This document shows, piece after piece, positions 9,822-19,666 of a DNA stretch of 64,000 nucleotides; position 1 is the first letter of the stretch; each line of letters opens with the position of its first letter. The stretch comes from Cupriavidus oxalaticus. GTDB taxonomy: Bacteria > Pseudomonadota > Gammaproteobacteria > Burkholderiales > Burkholderiaceae. The stretch is from positions 3,100,001 to 3,164,000 of the forward strand of contig NZ_CP038635.1 of assembly GCF_004768545.1 (NCBI RefSeq), read 5' to 3'. The notes below the pieces were generated by a model. That model was not told the origin of the DNA and searched no databases. It saw only the letters and a program-made list of their open reading frames with translations. The translations under genes and the position numbers were made by a program.

Positions 9822-11932
9822 GCGACGGCCGCGTCGGCGGTCTCGATGCGCAGCGTCAGGACAAAGGCTTTGGCCGGCAGTGTATCGCGCGCAGCGGCGG
9901 CCAGCACGCCGGTGCGCTCGAGCAGCGCCGGCACCGAGACCGCGCCGTAGCGTACTTGCGCATCGTTGGCGCCGCACAGCTCGCGTGCCATGAACAGGCC
10001 CAGGCCGGTGCCCTGGGCGTTGCTGGTAAAGAAGGGTTCGAACAGGCTGCGCTGGTGCTCGCGCGAGACCTCGGCGCCGTCGTTCCAGACGATCAGCTCG
10101 GCGTGATGCTGGTCCAGCGCGTGCGCCAGCAGCCGGATCGAGCCGGGCAGCCGGCTGCAGTAGCGCCAGGCGTTGTCGAGCAGGTTGCCCAGCACCTGTT
10201 GCAACTGCGCGGCGTCGAACACCACCGGCTGGGCCACGTCGACGGTCAGGCGGATGGCGTTGGCGTTGACGTCGGCGCGGCCGGCCGGGCGGGTCTCGCC
10301 GGCGTGCGGGCGGCGCGAGCGCATTTCCAGGCGCCAGCGCTCGACGATCTCGGGCAGCGCCTGCGCCAGGTGCACGGTGCTGCGGCCGGTGCGCGGGCGG
10401 CGCGACATCTGCAGCACGTCGGACACCACCTGATCGAGCCGGCGCACGTTGTCGTTGATGATGCGCAGCAGGCGAGCGTCGATGTCGACGTCCGCGCCGC
10501 TGTCCGCCGCGCCAGGCTCCTGCCGCGCGGAATCGGCCAGCAGTTCGCTGGCCTGGCTGATCGCCGCCAGCGGGTTGCGGATCTGGTGCGCGATGCTGGC
10601 CACCAGCCGGCCCATCGCGGCCAGCTTTTCCTGCTGCACCTGTTCGGCGATGCGCTCCCAGCTTTCGATATGAACCAGCACGGTGTCGCGCATCTCGCTG
10701 CGCAGCAGCGCTTCGTCTTCCTGCGACCAGGCCATGGCCTCGTTCTGCGCAATGGCCAGGCGCAGGCGGGCGGCGGCCTCGGGCGAGAGCTCGTTCCACG
10801 CGGCGGTGTCGAGTTGCGACGGCACCGTGCGCCCCTGCGCCAGCGTCGAGCGCAACCCCGCCAGCCCCGGCAGCACGAAGCGCAGCCGCAACCGGGTGTG
10901 CTGCATGGTACCGTCGGCCAGCGCGGTGCCGGACGCCATCGGCAGCAGCTGCAGGATGCGCGGCACGTCGTCCTTGCTGCGCAGCCAGTCGCGCAGCATT
11001 TCCATCAGCGGCTGCAGGCGCGGGATGCGGCGCAGGTCGAACAGCACGGCATCGGTGCCGCCGCCACTGCCCTGCTCCGCCGATGCCCCCAGCCGGCGCG
11101 AATAGATGCGCTCATGCGCCTGCACGCCCAGCAGCACCACCGCCGCCGGGTTGGCCGCCACCACGGCGCCGTTGGCGCGCACCAGCATCACGCCGTCCTG
11201 CATGTCGTTGACCATCAGCCGGTTGACCAGCTGCTGCATGCGCAATTCCTGCTCGCGCACCAGCGCCAGCCGCTCCTGCGCGATCTGGCGGTTGGCCAGC
11301 ATATACATCAGCAGCGCCGCGATCATGAACACCAGGCCGAACAGGCCCGAGCCCAGCAGCCCGGCATCGGCCTGGCGCAGCAGGATTGTGTGCATGAACG
11401 GTCCGCCCATCACCACCAGCGCGGAGATCGACGCGGCAAAGAGCGCGAACGGCAGGCTGGTGAGCGCACCGGCTTCGAGCGCGGGCAGCAGGAAGATCAT
11501 GGCGAGGCCGTCGGCCTGGCCCTGGCTGGCCGGGTGGCCGATGGCGTGGAAGACCAGCGCCAGCAGCGCCAGGTCGGCCAGCACCTGCACGCGCACGCGC
11601 AGGTGGAAATGGCGGCGCCACAGCGTGCCGGCGAGCATCGCCAGCGCAATGCCAAGGTAAGGCACGGCGACCGTCATGGCCGCCGCATGTTCGACGCCGG
11701 CCATCCCGAAGGACAAATCCGGCAGCAGCGAAGGCGGCAATGACGTTGGGGCAGGCTCGCCGCGCCGCATCAGCGCGTAGCCGAGCAGCAGCAGGCCCAC
11801 GGCGACGCGGGTCCAGCAGAAATAGCGCAGCAGGCGCCAGTGGAATTCGGGCGGTTCAGGCTGGCGCCACAGCTGCGCCAGGCCGCGCCAGGCATTGAGC
11901 CGCTGCCAGCCTGACAGCGCCGGCTCGATCAT
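9818..11932 (-). CDS. pilS: Membrane sensor histidine kinase, PilS-like
   Basis: This 704-residue inner-membrane kinase has about six N-terminal hydrophobic segments (about residues 35-235), then a PAS-like region (VNDMQDGVMLVRANGAVVAANP), a DHp helix with the phosphorylated H449 (SIAHQIRNPLAA) and a C-terminal HATPase domain (N box LGNLLDNAW near 585, G box GTGLGL near 640). It would phosphorylate the regulator encoded next to it, whose start codon overlaps its stop. The H-box reads HQ rather than the usual HE. The six-segment membrane sensor is characteristic of PilS, which in Pseudomonas senses PilA in the membrane. It overlaps the small upstream gene by 4 bp. Confidence 0.87.
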
Positions 11933-12225
11933 GGGCGCGCGCCGCCGCCGTCGGTGTGGCTGGCCTCGTCAGGCAAGTGGCTGCGGCGGCAGTAGTGCAG
12001 GCCGCGCCAGGCGATGGCCTCGCCTTGCGGCAGGTGCACGCCGCACTGGGCGCACTGGACCATCGGTTCGGCGGATTCGGTTTGCCGGGCGTTGGCGCTG
12101 GACCGGGCGGCGCTTTCGCTGGCTTGCTGCCGGGCGCGTTGCTGCGCCAGCCGCGCTTCGGCGCGGGCGCGCAGCCACCAGAAGACGCCCAGCACCACGG
12201 CCAGCAGGATCAGGATACGTGCCAT
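11929..12225 (-). CDS. PP0621-like small membrane-anchored zinc-ribbon protein
   Basis: This 98-residue protein starts with one transmembrane helix (ILILLAVVLGVFWWL), followed by a charged Arg/Ala/Gln-rich stretch that may be a coiled coil. It ends with a small cysteine module (CAQCG...CRR, about residues 58-80) that looks like half of a zinc ribbon. It matches the conserved but uncharacterised PP0621 family. Its gene sits 6 bp after the CcsA/YpjD-like gene and overlaps pilS by 4 bp, so it is part of that transcript. Whether it assists PilS signalling or the membrane protein before it is unknown. Confidence 0.75.
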   Translation of the reverse strand: MARILILLAVVLGVFWWLRARAEARLAQQRARQQASESAARSSANARQTESAEPMVQCAQCGVHLPQGEAIAWRGLHYCRRSHLPDEASHTDGGGARP

Positions 12226-12231
12226 GGTGTC

Positions 12232-13194
12232 TCAGAAACGGTGGAGGACCACTTCAATTACAAAGCGGCTGCCGACATAGGCCAGCAGCAGGATGCCGAA
12301 CGAGGCGATGACCCAGCGCAGCGCCACCTTGCCGCGCCAGCCGCGGAAGATGCGCCCTGCCAGGATGCCGCCGAACATGGCCCACGAGATCAGCGCGAAC
12401 ACAGTCTTGTGGTCCATCCGGAAAGCGCGGCCGAACAGTTCTTCGGAAAACAGCAGGCCCGAGCCGATCGTCAGTGTCAGCAGAACGAAGCCGGCGCCGA
12501 TCAGGCGGAACAGCAGCTTCTCCAGCGTCAGCAGCGGCGGCAGCAGGTCCAGCCAGCGGCCCAGCCACTGGCCGGTTTGCGCGGCCTTGCCATCGGCCGG
12601 GCGCGCCGGCGCGTGGCGGAAACCGTGCAGCCGGCGCTCGGCCAGCAGCATCAGGAAGGCATGGAACGCCGCCAGCGTGAACAGCCCGTACGCCACGTTG
12701 GCGATGATGAAGTGCAGCTTGAACAGCGGCTGCGCGGCATAGCCCAGGATCTGCGAGCCGGGAAAGGCCAGCGGCATCAGGCTGGCGACCAGCGCGACGG
12801 GGATCACGATCAGCCCCAGCCCGGCCAGCGAGAAGAAGAAGCTCTCGATCCAGTAGATGCCAACGCCCAGCCACAGCATGGCCGAAAGCGCGAAGGCAAA
12901 GCCGAACATCATGCGCTCGGCCGGGAAGATGGTTTCGTGCAGCAGCATGCCGTGGCTGGCCAGTGCCGCCAGCATCAGCACGTGCCACCAGGCGGGCCGG
13001 CCCTCGCCGTGCGCGCCGCCCGCAGGTGGCAGGGTGTTGCCGGGCCCGCCGGCGACCAGCACGGCCGAGGCCGCGCCGCCGGCCTGTCCCGCCTTGGCGG
13101 CCGTGGAGGCAACGCCGGCATGGCGCGTGGCCCAGCCGTGCCAGGCCAGGCCGCAATAGAGAAGTGCCGTCAAGGCATACAGTACAATGACCAT
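12232..13194 (-). CDS. CcsA/HemX/YpjD-like cytochrome c assembly membrane protein
   Basis: This 320-residue integral membrane protein has about eight hydrophobic segments and the layout of the cytochrome c assembly (CcsA/CcmC-type) domain, seen also in E. coli YpjD and HemX. YpjD-type members sit next to ffh in many proteobacteria, as here, where ffh is divergent with its start 132 bp away. The family is linked to haem handling, but for YpjD itself the role is not settled. A Gly/Pro/Ala-rich loop (about residues 30-70) is unusually long. No complete cytochrome c maturation operon is nearby, so a direct role in cytochrome assembly is uncertain. Confidence 0.8.
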   Translation of the reverse strand: MVIVLYALTALLYCGLAWHGWATRHAGVASTAAKAGQAGGAASAVLVAGGPGNTLPPAGGAHGEGRPAWWHVLMLAALASHGMLLHETIFPAERMMFGFAFALSAMLWLGVGIYWIESFFFSLAGLGLIVIPVALVASLMPLAFPGSQILGYAAQPLFKLHFIIANVAYGLFTLAAFHAFLMLLAERRLHGFRHAPARPADGKAAQTGQWLGRWLDLLPPLLTLEKLLFRLIGAGFVLLTLTIGSGLLFSEELFGRAFRMDHKTVFALISWAMFGGILAGRIFRGWRGKVALRWVIASFGILLLAYVGSRFVIEVVLHRF

Positions 13195-13325
13195 TTGCGC
13201 AGTTTACCTTAGTGCCCACGGACGGTGGCGGCCGGTTGAACCGGTGCTCCGGCCCTGCAACCGGCACGGGTCTGCCCCGATTCCAGACCGAGCTCCTGCT
13301 CCGATATCTCCCCCCGATTCCTGCC

Positions 13326-14720
13326 ATGCTGGACAATCTCACTCAACGCCTGGCGCGCGTGGTCAAGACCATGCGCGGCGAGGCGCGCCTGACCGAGGCC
13401 AACACCGCCGAGATGCTGCGCGAAGTGCGCCTTGCCATGCTCGAAGCCGACGTGGCGCTGCCGGTCGTGCGCGAATTCATCGCCCGCGTCAAGGAAAAGG
13501 CGCTGGGCGAGGATGTGATCACCAGCCTCACGCCGGGCCAGGCGCTGGTCGGCGTGGTCCAGCGCGAGCTGACTTCGGTCATCGGCGGCGCCGAGGCCGC
13601 CGGCGGCAATAACAAGGAAGCCGAGCTGAACCTGAACGTGCAGCCGCCCGCCATCATCCTGATGGCCGGCCTGCAGGGTGCCGGCAAGACCACAACGGTC
13701 GGCAAGCTGGCGAAGTGGCTCAAGGAAAACAAGAAGAAGAAAATCCTGACGGTCTCTTGCGACGTCTACCGCCCCGCCGCTATCGCCCAGCTGAAGACCG
13801 TTTCCGAGCAAGTCGGCGCCGACTTCTTCCCGTCGCAGCCGGACCAGAAGCCGGTCGAGATCGCCCGCGCGGCGGTGGACTGGGCGCGCAAGCACTACCA
13901 CGACGTGCTGATCGTCGATACGGCCGGCCGCCTGGGCATCGACGAATTGATGATGCAGGAAATCGCCGCGCTGCACGCCGAGCTGAAGCCCGCCGAGACC
14001 CTGTTCGTGGTCGACGCCATGCTCGGCCAGGACGCGGTCAACACCGCCAAGGCCTTCAACGACACCCTGCCGCTGACCGGCGTGGTGCTGACCAAGCTGG
14101 ACGGCGATGCGCGCGGCGGTGCCGCGCTGTCGGTGCGCCACATCACCGGCCGGCCGATCAAGTTCGTCGGCGTCGGCGAAAAGCTGGACGGGCTGGAGCC
14201 GTTCTTCCCGGACCGCATGGCCCAGCGCATCCTGGGCATGGGCGACATCATGGCGCTGGTCGAGGAAGCCCAGCGCGGTGTCGACATGGAAGCGGCCGAG
14301 AAGCTGGCCAAGAAGATCAAGAAGACCGGCGATTTCGACCTGGAAGACTTCAAGGCGCAGATCGGCCAGATGAAGAAGATGGGCGGCATGGCCAGCCTGG
14401 TCGACAAGCTGCCGGCGCAGTTCGCCCAGCAGGCGCAGGGCGCCAACATGGACCAGGCCGAGAAGCAGGTGGCCCGCATGGAAGGCATCATCAACAGCAT
14501 GACGCCGGCCGAGCGCGCCAAGCCCGACCTGATCAAGGCCAGCCGCAAGCGCCGCATTGCCGCGGGCGCCGGCGTGCCGGTTCAGGAAGTCAACCGCTTG
14601 CTGAACCAGTTCGACCAGATGCAATCCATGATGAAAAAGCTCAAGGGCGGCGGCATGATGAAGATGATGCGCCAGATGGGCGCGATGAAGGGCGGCATGA
14701 AGGGCCTCTTCAACCGCTGA
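13326..14720 (+). CDS. ffh: Signal recognition particle protein Ffh (SRP54)
   Basis: Ffh binds 4.5S RNA and signal sequences of nascent membrane proteins and delivers ribosomes to FtsY. The 464-residue protein has an N domain (1-95), a GTPase domain with P-loop GLQGAGKT (115-122), DTAGRL and TKLDGDARGG motifs, and a methionine-rich M domain ending in MMRQMGAMKGGMKGLFNR. I chose the ATG at 13326 (MLDNLTQRL); the frame is open 38 codons further upstream, but that part is not Ffh-like. It is followed after 52 bp by hpt. Confidence 0.97.
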   Translation: MLDNLTQRLARVVKTMRGEARLTEANTAEMLREVRLAMLEADVALPVVREFIARVKEKALGEDVITSLTPGQALVGVVQRELTSVIGGAEAAGGNNKEAELNLNVQPPAIILMAGLQGAGKTTTVGKLAKWLKENKKKKILTVSCDVYRPAAIAQLKTVSEQVGADFFPSQPDQKPVEIARAAVDWARKHYHDVLIVDTAGRLGIDELMMQEIAALHAELKPAETLFVVDAMLGQDAVNTAKAFNDTLPLTGVVLTKLDGDARGGAALSVRHITGRPIKFVGVGEKLDGLEPFFPDRMAQRILGMGDIMALVEEAQRGVDMEAAEKLAKKIKKTGDFDLEDFKAQIGQMKKMGGMASLVDKLPAQFAQQAQGANMDQAEKQVARMEGIINSMTPAERAKPDLIKASRKRRIAAGAGVPVQEVNRLLNQFDQMQSMMKKLKGGGMMKMMRQMGAMKGGMKGLFNR

Positions 14721-14772
14721 GCGCACGCTGCAGCGTTATCCGCCTCCCCCGCAAAAGGACAGGAAAGACATC

Positions 14773-15315
14773 ATGATGAGCGCCGTACAGGCCCGCGAAC
14801 TGTGGGCCAACTCCGAAGAAATCGTCTCGGCCGAGGAAGTCCAGGCATCGCTGGACCGCATGGCCGCCGAGATCACCGCCAAGATGGGCGATGCCTTCCC
14901 GCTGGTGCTGTCCGTGATGGGCGGCGCGGTGGTGTTCACCGGCATGCTGCTGCCCAAGCTGGCGTTCCCGCTGGAGTTCGACTACATCCACCTCTCCCGC
15001 TACAACAACAAGACCGTTGGCGGCGAGATGCAATGGCGCGTGGCCCCGCGCGAGTCGGTCAAGGACCGCGTGGTGCTGGTGCTGGACGACATCCTGGATG
15101 AAGGCGAGACCATGGCCGCGATCCGCGAGCGCATCATGGAAATGGGCGCCAGGGAATTCCACGCGGCGGTGCTGTGCGAGAAGACGCTGACCAAGCTCAA
15201 GCCGATGCACCCGGACTTCTGCGGCTTTGCGGTGCCGGATCGCTATGTGTTCGGGTGCGGGATGGATGCCAAGGGGTATTGGCGGAATCTGGGCGCGATC
15301 CGGGCGCTGGTTTGA
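14773..15315 (+). CDS. hpt: Hypoxanthine-guanine phosphoribosyltransferase
   Basis: This 180-residue type I phosphoribosyltransferase salvages hypoxanthine or guanine to IMP or GMP using PRPP. The PRPP-binding loop VLVLDDILDEGET is at residues 101-113, and VMGGAVVFTG (about 48-57) forms the pyrophosphate loop. The length is usual. An AGGA ribosome site precedes the first ATG. There are two consecutive ATG codons, so the true start may be one codon later. It is on the same strand as ffh and may share its transcript. Confidence 0.92.
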   Translation: MMSAVQARELWANSEEIVSAEEVQASLDRMAAEITAKMGDAFPLVLSVMGGAVVFTGMLLPKLAFPLEFDYIHLSRYNNKTVGGEMQWRVAPRESVKDRVVLVLDDILDEGETMAAIRERIMEMGAREFHAAVLCEKTLTKLKPMHPDFCGFAVPDRYVFGCGMDAKGYWRNLGAIRALV

Positions 15316-15337
15316 TTTTGACGGGCTGAGGTTTGGC

Positions 15338-15376
15338 CCCCCTACACTCCCCGCAGGCGGGAGTGGGGAGAAAATA
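15338..15376. repeat. Imperfect GC palindrome between convergent genes
   Basis: ACTCCCCGC and GGCGGGAGT face each other with a one-base bulge, followed by GGGGAG. It resembles a diverged copy of the 4014-4039 palindrome and may act as a two-way terminator for hpt and the LysE gene. Confidence 0.4.
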
Positions 15377-15378
15377 CA

Positions 15379-16014
15379 TCACGCCTGCTGCGACCCCAAA
15401 ATCGGCCACAGCGAAGCCAGCAGCAACACCGCCATCCCGATATTGAACGCGCGCAGCACCTTCGGCCGCGCCAGCCAGCGCCGCAGCGCCGAGCCGCATA
15501 ACGCCCACATCGCCACGCTGGGCAGGTTCACCACCCCGAAGATCCCGGCCAGCAGCAGCACGTTGAGCCACAGGTTGCCGTGCAGCACATAGGTGCTGCA
15601 CGCGCCCACGGCCATCACCCACGCCTTGGGATTGACCCACTGGAACGCCGCCGCGGCCCAGAAGCCCATCGGCCGCGCCACCTGCTGGTCCTGCACGCCG
15701 CCGGCCGTGGCGAGCTTCCATGCCAGCCAGACCAGGTAGACGGTCGCCACCACGCGCAGCACCTGCCAGGTCCATGGGAAGGCGTGGAACAGCGACCCCA
15801 GCCCCAGCCCGACCAGCGCCACCATCAGCGCAAAGCCGATGCTGACGCCGAGCAGGTGCGGCACCGTGCGCAAGAACCCGAAGTTCACGCCGGAGGCCAG
15901 CAGCATCGTGTTATTCGGACCGGGGGTGATCGACGACACCAGCGCAAAACCGGCAAAAGCGGCAAAGACACCGGTGCCGGCTGCGAGTTGGGATACTTCC
16001 ATGACTGACTCCAT
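15379..16014 (-). CDS. LysE/RhtB-family amino acid exporter
   Basis: This protein of about 211 residues has six hydrophobic segments and the LysE-family signature SSITPGPNNTMLLASGVNFG near its N-terminus, so it is an inner-membrane efflux transporter for amino acids or related metabolites, probably driven by the proton gradient. Two starts are possible: ATG at 16014 (MESVMEVS) or 16002 (MEVSQLAA). Overlapping palindromes containing GTAC lie just upstream and could be a repressor site. It is on the same strand as the hydroxylase gene but has its own likely promoter. The exact substrate cannot be told from sequence. Confidence 0.85.
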   Translation of the reverse strand: MESVMEVSQLAAGTGVFAAFAGFALVSSITPGPNNTMLLASGVNFGFLRTVPHLLGVSIGFALMVALVGLGLGSLFHAFPWTWQVLRVVATVYLVWLAWKLATAGGVQDQQVARPMGFWAAAAFQWVNPKAWVMAVGACSTYVLHGNLWLNVLLLAGIFGVVNLPSVAMWALCGSALRRWLARPKVLRAFNIGMAVLLLASLWPILGSQQA

Positions 16015-16046
16015 GCGTTCAGGGAATCAGTCTACGGTCAGTCAAC

Positions 16047-16062
16047 GGTACAGTACCGGTAC
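16047..16062 (-). promoter_or_regulatory. Palindromic operator before the LysE-type exporter
   Basis: GGTACAGTACC (16047-16057) and GTACCGGTAC (16053-16062) are two overlapping palindromes 33 bp upstream of the exporter start. Such a nested structure is typical of a dimeric repressor site. GTAC-containing operators are known for MocR/GntR-type regulators, but no such regulator gene is adjacent. Confidence 0.45.
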
Positions 16063-16118
16063 ACTTTTTCAGCAAATTGCCGATACAGGATCGATCGGCG
16101 CAATCCTGCTCGGCGCGG

Positions 16119-17021
16119 TCAGGCCTCGCTGCGATACGGCCGCTCGCGCAGCCACTTGGTCGCAATCCACTTCTCGCCCTCGGCGACCGGCAGGCCCGCA
16201 TGCAGCGTGCGCTCGTCCAGCATGCCGTCGGGCAGCAGGTAGCTGAAGTAGACCGCATTGCCCTTTACCGGCGCCACTTCCAGCCCCAGGCGCGGGAACG
16301 CGGTGGCGCCGCCGGCCGCGGGCGTGTTCAGGTAGATCACCAGCGTGGCGATGCGCTGGCCGCCAACGGTCAGCTGGCGAGCCTCGCCCGGCCGTTGCGG
16401 ATTGAAGAAATCGAAATGCGGCTGGTATTCGCCACCGGGCTTGTAGTTGAGGATCTGCAAGCCTTCGCCGTGCTCGGCCGGCACGCCGGTGACCGCGGCG
16501 ATACGCGCCTCGATGCGTTCGATCAGCGCATGCTCGCCCACCTGGAACATGGCGCCCATGCTGGTGCGGGCGTCGATCAGGTTCTCGTCGCCGGTGTCGG
16601 GGTTGACCACCGGCGAGCGCGCCAGCCGGCCGCGCGACAGCGCCACCAGCGCGTCGCACTCGTCGGCGCTCAGCAGTTGCTGGTACAGCCGGATCTGCGG
16701 CGAGGCGAGCCGGAACAGGATCGGCACCTGGCGGTCGCCGCCATCGGCCACAAAGGCTGCCGCGGTGCTCCTGGCCTGAGGAGGCGCCGCCGTGCGCGCC
16801 GGCTCCGGCCTGGCCGGGCGGCCCGCGGCGACGTCCGCACCGAACGCTGCCGCCACGGCCCGGCGCGCAAAGCCGTCGTCATAGCCCGAACGCAGCATCG
16901 ACAGCACCAGCGCATCGGCCGCAAAGCCCTGCGCGATATGCCGGGCCAGCCATTGCTCGAGTTCGGGCGAGGATTCGGTATAGCCGGCCCTGCCGCCGGC
17001 ATCGGATGCTTCGCGGATCAT
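16119..17021 (-). CDS. 2-oxoglutarate/Fe(II)-dependent prolyl 4-hydroxylase-like protein
   Basis: This 300-residue protein has a C-terminal prolyl 4-hydroxylase alpha-type dioxygenase domain (about 105-292). The iron ligands are H202 and D204 (PHFDFF) and H274, and the 2-oxoglutarate-binding residue is K284 (EKWIATKW), so the active site is complete. The N-terminal 100 residues resemble a small helical region with RSGYDDGFARRAV, followed by a Pro/Ala linker. The start at 17021 overlaps the stop of the lytic transglycosylase gene by 4 bp. Bacterial members of this family hydroxylate proline in proteins such as EF-Tu or free substrates; the target here is unknown. Confidence 0.88.
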   Translation of the reverse strand: MIREASDAGGRAGYTESSPELEQWLARHIAQGFAADALVLSMLRSGYDDGFARRAVAAAFGADVAAGRPARPEPARTAAPPQARSTAAAFVADGGDRQVPILFRLASPQIRLYQQLLSADECDALVALSRGRLARSPVVNPDTGDENLIDARTSMGAMFQVGEHALIERIEARIAAVTGVPAEHGEGLQILNYKPGGEYQPHFDFFNPQRPGEARQLTVGGQRIATLVIYLNTPAAGGATAFPRLGLEVAPVKGNAVYFSYLLPDGMLDERTLHAGLPVAEGEKWIATKWLRERPYRSEA

Positions 17022-17758
17022 GACGGGTTGGCGACGCGGCGCGGCGAGAAAGGATTGCGTTCCGGCGGATCCGACGGCAGCGCACGGGGGGCGCGCGCCG
17101 GCGCATTGTCCGGTTCGCCGGCAACGGTGACCGAAGCTTCGGAATACTGCCAGCGCTTCCACGCCGCCAGTACGGCATTGGGATACTCGGGGCGGCCGCG
17201 GCTGCCGTTGTAGCGGCCCAGCGCCAGGTACAGGTCGCCCTGCTCGCGGTCGAGGTAGTAGCGCAGGATGGTGCAGCCGTAGCGCAGGTTGCTCTGCAGG
17301 TGGAACAGCTTGCGCGGGTCGCTGTCGCCGATGGCGCGGACCCAGAACGGCATCACCTGCATCAGCCCGCGCGCGCCGGCCGAGCTGATCGCGTACTTGC
17401 GGAAATTGCTCTCGACCTGGACCAGGCCCAGCACCAGCGCGGGTTCCAGCCCGGCGCGCTTGGCCTCGTAGTAGGCGACCTCGATCAGTTCCACGCGCAC
17501 CTGCGGCTCGGGGATGCGCGTGGCCAGGCGCGAAGACATTTCGCCCAGCCACTTCAGGTAAGCCAGGCGCTCGCCGCCGGATGCAAAGACCGGCCGCGTG
17601 GGCCGGTCGTCTGCAATCGCCGCGGCCAGCGCGCCGCGCACGGAATCTGCCAGGTCTTCTTCCTTCTGCGCGCCGGCATGCGCGGCCGCCGCGGCCAGCG
17701 CCAGCAGCAGCCCGCCGGCAAGGCGGCGGGCGGCGGGCATTGCGCGTGCGGCGCGCAT
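17018..17758 (-). CDS. Periplasmic lytic transglycosylase (SLT domain)
   Basis: This 246-residue protein starts with a signal peptide (LAGGLLLALAAAAAHAGA) and continues with an SLT fold: the catalytic glutamate is E116 in VQVESNF, followed by GARGLMQVMPFW and later ALGRYNGSRG. It cleaves peptidoglycan between MurNAc and GlcNAc and forms 1,6-anhydro ends, the substrates that AmpD finally processes. The C-terminal 50 residues are proline- and arginine-rich and probably disordered. It lies 5 bp after proS and overlaps the hydroxylase gene, so the three are likely one transcript. No lipobox is seen, so it should be a soluble periplasmic enzyme. Confidence 0.9.
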   Translation of the reverse strand: MRAARAMPAARRLAGGLLLALAAAAAHAGAQKEEDLADSVRGALAAAIADDRPTRPVFASGGERLAYLKWLGEMSSRLATRIPEPQVRVELIEVAYYEAKRAGLEPALVLGLVQVESNFRKYAISSAGARGLMQVMPFWVRAIGDSDPRKLFHLQSNLRYGCTILRYYLDREQGDLYLALGRYNGSRGRPEYPNAVLAAWKRWQYSEASVTVAGEPDNAPARAPRALPSDPPERNPFSPRRVANPS

Positions 17759-17763
17759 CGGGC

Positions 17764-19485
17764 TCAGTTCGCCAGCTGGTTGCGCACGTGGCTGACCACG
17801 TCGGCCACGCTGACCGGGGTGGCCTGCGCGTCTCGCCGGCCCTGGTACTCGACCTTGCCTTCCTTCAGGCCGCGGTCGCCCACCACCACGCGGTGCGGCA
17901 CGCCGATCAGTTCCCAGTCGGCGAACATCACGCCCGGACGCTCGCCGCGGTCGTCGATGATGACGTCGACACCGGCAGCCAGCAGCTCGGCATGGATGCG
18001 GTCGGCCTCGGCCTTGACGGCCTCGGAGCGGTCATAGCCAACCGGGCAGATCACCACCTCGAACGGCGCGATCGCCGCCGGCCAGATGATGCCGCGTTCG
18101 TCGAAATTCTGCTCGATCGCGGCGCCCAGGATACGGGTGACGCCGATGCCGTAGCAGCCCATCTGCATCGGCTGGGTCTTGCCGTTCTCGTCCAGGAAGG
18201 TGGCGTTCATCGATTCCGAGTAACGCGTGCCCAGCATAAACACGTGGCCCACCTCGATGCCGCGGCAGATCTCCAGCGTGCCCTGGCCGTCCGGCGAGGC
18301 ATCGCCCGCCACCACGTTGCGCAGGTCGGCGACGATCGGCTCGGGCAGGTCGCGGCCCCAGTTGACGCCGGTGAAGTGGTAGTCGCGGTAGTTGGCGCCG
18401 CAGACAAAGTCGCTCATGTTGGCGACGGTGCGGTCGGCCACCACCTTGACCGGCTTCTTCATGTCGATCGGGCCGAGATAGCCCGGGGGCGAGCCGAAGG
18501 CGTCGACGATCTCGTTCTCGGTGGCAAAGCGGAAGTCGGCCAGCCCCGGCACCTTGGAGGCCTTGACCTCGTTCAGCTCGTGGTCGGCGCGGATCAGCAG
18601 CAGCCAGATCTGGGCGCCGGCTTCGCTGTCCGTGGCCAGCACGATCGACTTGACGTTGGTCTCCAGCGGGATGCTCAGGAATTCGGCAACCTGCTCGCAC
18701 TTGACCTTCTCCGGAGTGAAGGTCTTGACCAGGTCTTGCTTCGGCGCGGCGCGCTCCGCCAACAGCGGCAGCGCCTCGGCGGCCTCCATGTTGGCGGCGT
18801 AGGCCGAGGTCGGGCAGTAGACGATGGCGTCTTCGCCGGTATCGGCGATCACATGGAATTCATGCGAACCCGAACCGCCAATGGCACCGTTGTCGGCCGC
18901 CACCGCGCGGAACTCAAGCCCGAAGCGGCTGAAGATGCGCACGTAAGCGTCGTACATGTTCTCGTACGACTTGCGCAGGCCGTCGGTGTCGCGGTCGAAG
19001 GAATAGGCGTCCTTCATGGTGAACTCGCGCCCGCGCATGATGCCGAAGCGCGGCCGGCGCTCGTCGCGGAACTTGGTCTGGATCTGGTAGAAATTGAGCG
19101 GCAGCTGCTTGTAGCTGCGGATCTCGCTGCGGGCGATGTCGGTCACCACCTCTTCCGAGGTCGGCTGCACGGCGAAGTCGCGCTCATGGCGGTCCTTCAG
19201 GCGCAGCAGTTCGGGGCCCATCTTGTCCCAGCGGCCGGTCTCCTGCCACAGCTCGGCCGGCTGGATCACCGGCATGGACATTTCCACCGCGCCGGCGCGG
19301 TTCATTTCCTCGCGCACGATGTTCTCCACCTTGCGGATCACGCGCAGCCCGATCGGCATGTAGGTGTAGATGCCGGCGCCCAGCTTCTTGATCATGCCGG
19401 CACGCATCATCAGTTTGTGCGACACGATTTCCGCGTCGGCGGGCGCTTCCTTGAGGGTGGAAATGAAGAATTGCGAGGCTTTCAT
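17764..19485 (-). CDS. proS: Prolyl-tRNA synthetase
   Basis: ProS charges tRNA-Pro with proline in the cytosol. The 573-residue product is of the bacterial type, with class II motifs in the N-terminal half (motif 2 near [21 protein letters not shown]), a central editing (INS) domain that removes alanine, and a C-terminal anticodon-binding domain ([14 protein letters not shown] onward). I chose the ATG at 19485 ([10 protein letters not shown]), the conserved family start; the open frame upstream has no ProS-like sequence. It is divergent from rppH across a 181-bp gap. A tRNA-Pro gene lies elsewhere in the window at 25481. Confidence 0.97.
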   Translation of the reverse strand: MKASQFFISTLKEAPADAEIVSHKLMMRAGMIKKLGAGIYTYMPIGLRVIRKVENIVREEMNRAGAVEMSMPVIQPAELWQETGRWDKMGPELLRLKDRHERDFAVQPTSEEVVTDIARSEIRSYKQLPLNFYQIQTKFRDERRPRFGIMRGREFTMKDAYSFDRDTDGLRKSYENMYDAYVRIFSRFGLEFRAVAADNGAIGGSGSHEFHVIADTGEDAIVYCPTSAYAANMEAAEALPLLAERAAPKQDLVKTFTPEKVKCEQVAEFLSIPLETNVKSIVLATDSEAGAQIWLLLIRADHELNEVKASKVPGLADFRFATENEIVDAFGSPPGYLGPIDMKKPVKVVADRTVANMSDFVCGANYRDYHFTGVNWGRDLPEPIVADLRNVVAGDASPDGQGTLEICRGIEVGHVFMLGTRYSESMNATFLDENGKTQPMQMGCYGIGVTRILGAAIEQNFDERGIIWPAAIAPFEVVICPVGYDRSEAVKAEADRIHAELLAAGVDVIIDDRGERPGVMFADWELIGVPHRVVVGDRGLKEGKVEYQGRRDAQATPVSVADVVSHVRNQLAN

Positions 19486-19628
19486 CCGTAGCTTTCTCTC
19501 GAGGCCGCAACGCCTGCCCGGCGAATTCCGGTAGCGGCGGCACTGAATTGTCGCGCACGCGCCTGAAACTGCCCTTCTGCTCGGGAAAACCAGCATCCCC
19601 CCGCCAGAGCCCAGCTGCGCGCTTCCTT

Positions 19629-19634
19629 TATAAT
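19629..19634 (+). promoter_or_regulatory. -10 element of the rppH promoter
   Basis: A perfect TATAAT lies 33 bp before the rppH ATG. No good -35 is visible at 17 bp, so activity is a prediction only. Confidence 0.45.
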
Positions 19635-19666
19635 CAGCGTAATTCTAAAGGATTCGAGGTGCAGTC

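Noticed and set aside
13209..14726. 505-codon open frame opposite ffh
   Set aside because: Antisense shadow with leucine/histidine-rich composition; ffh is certain.
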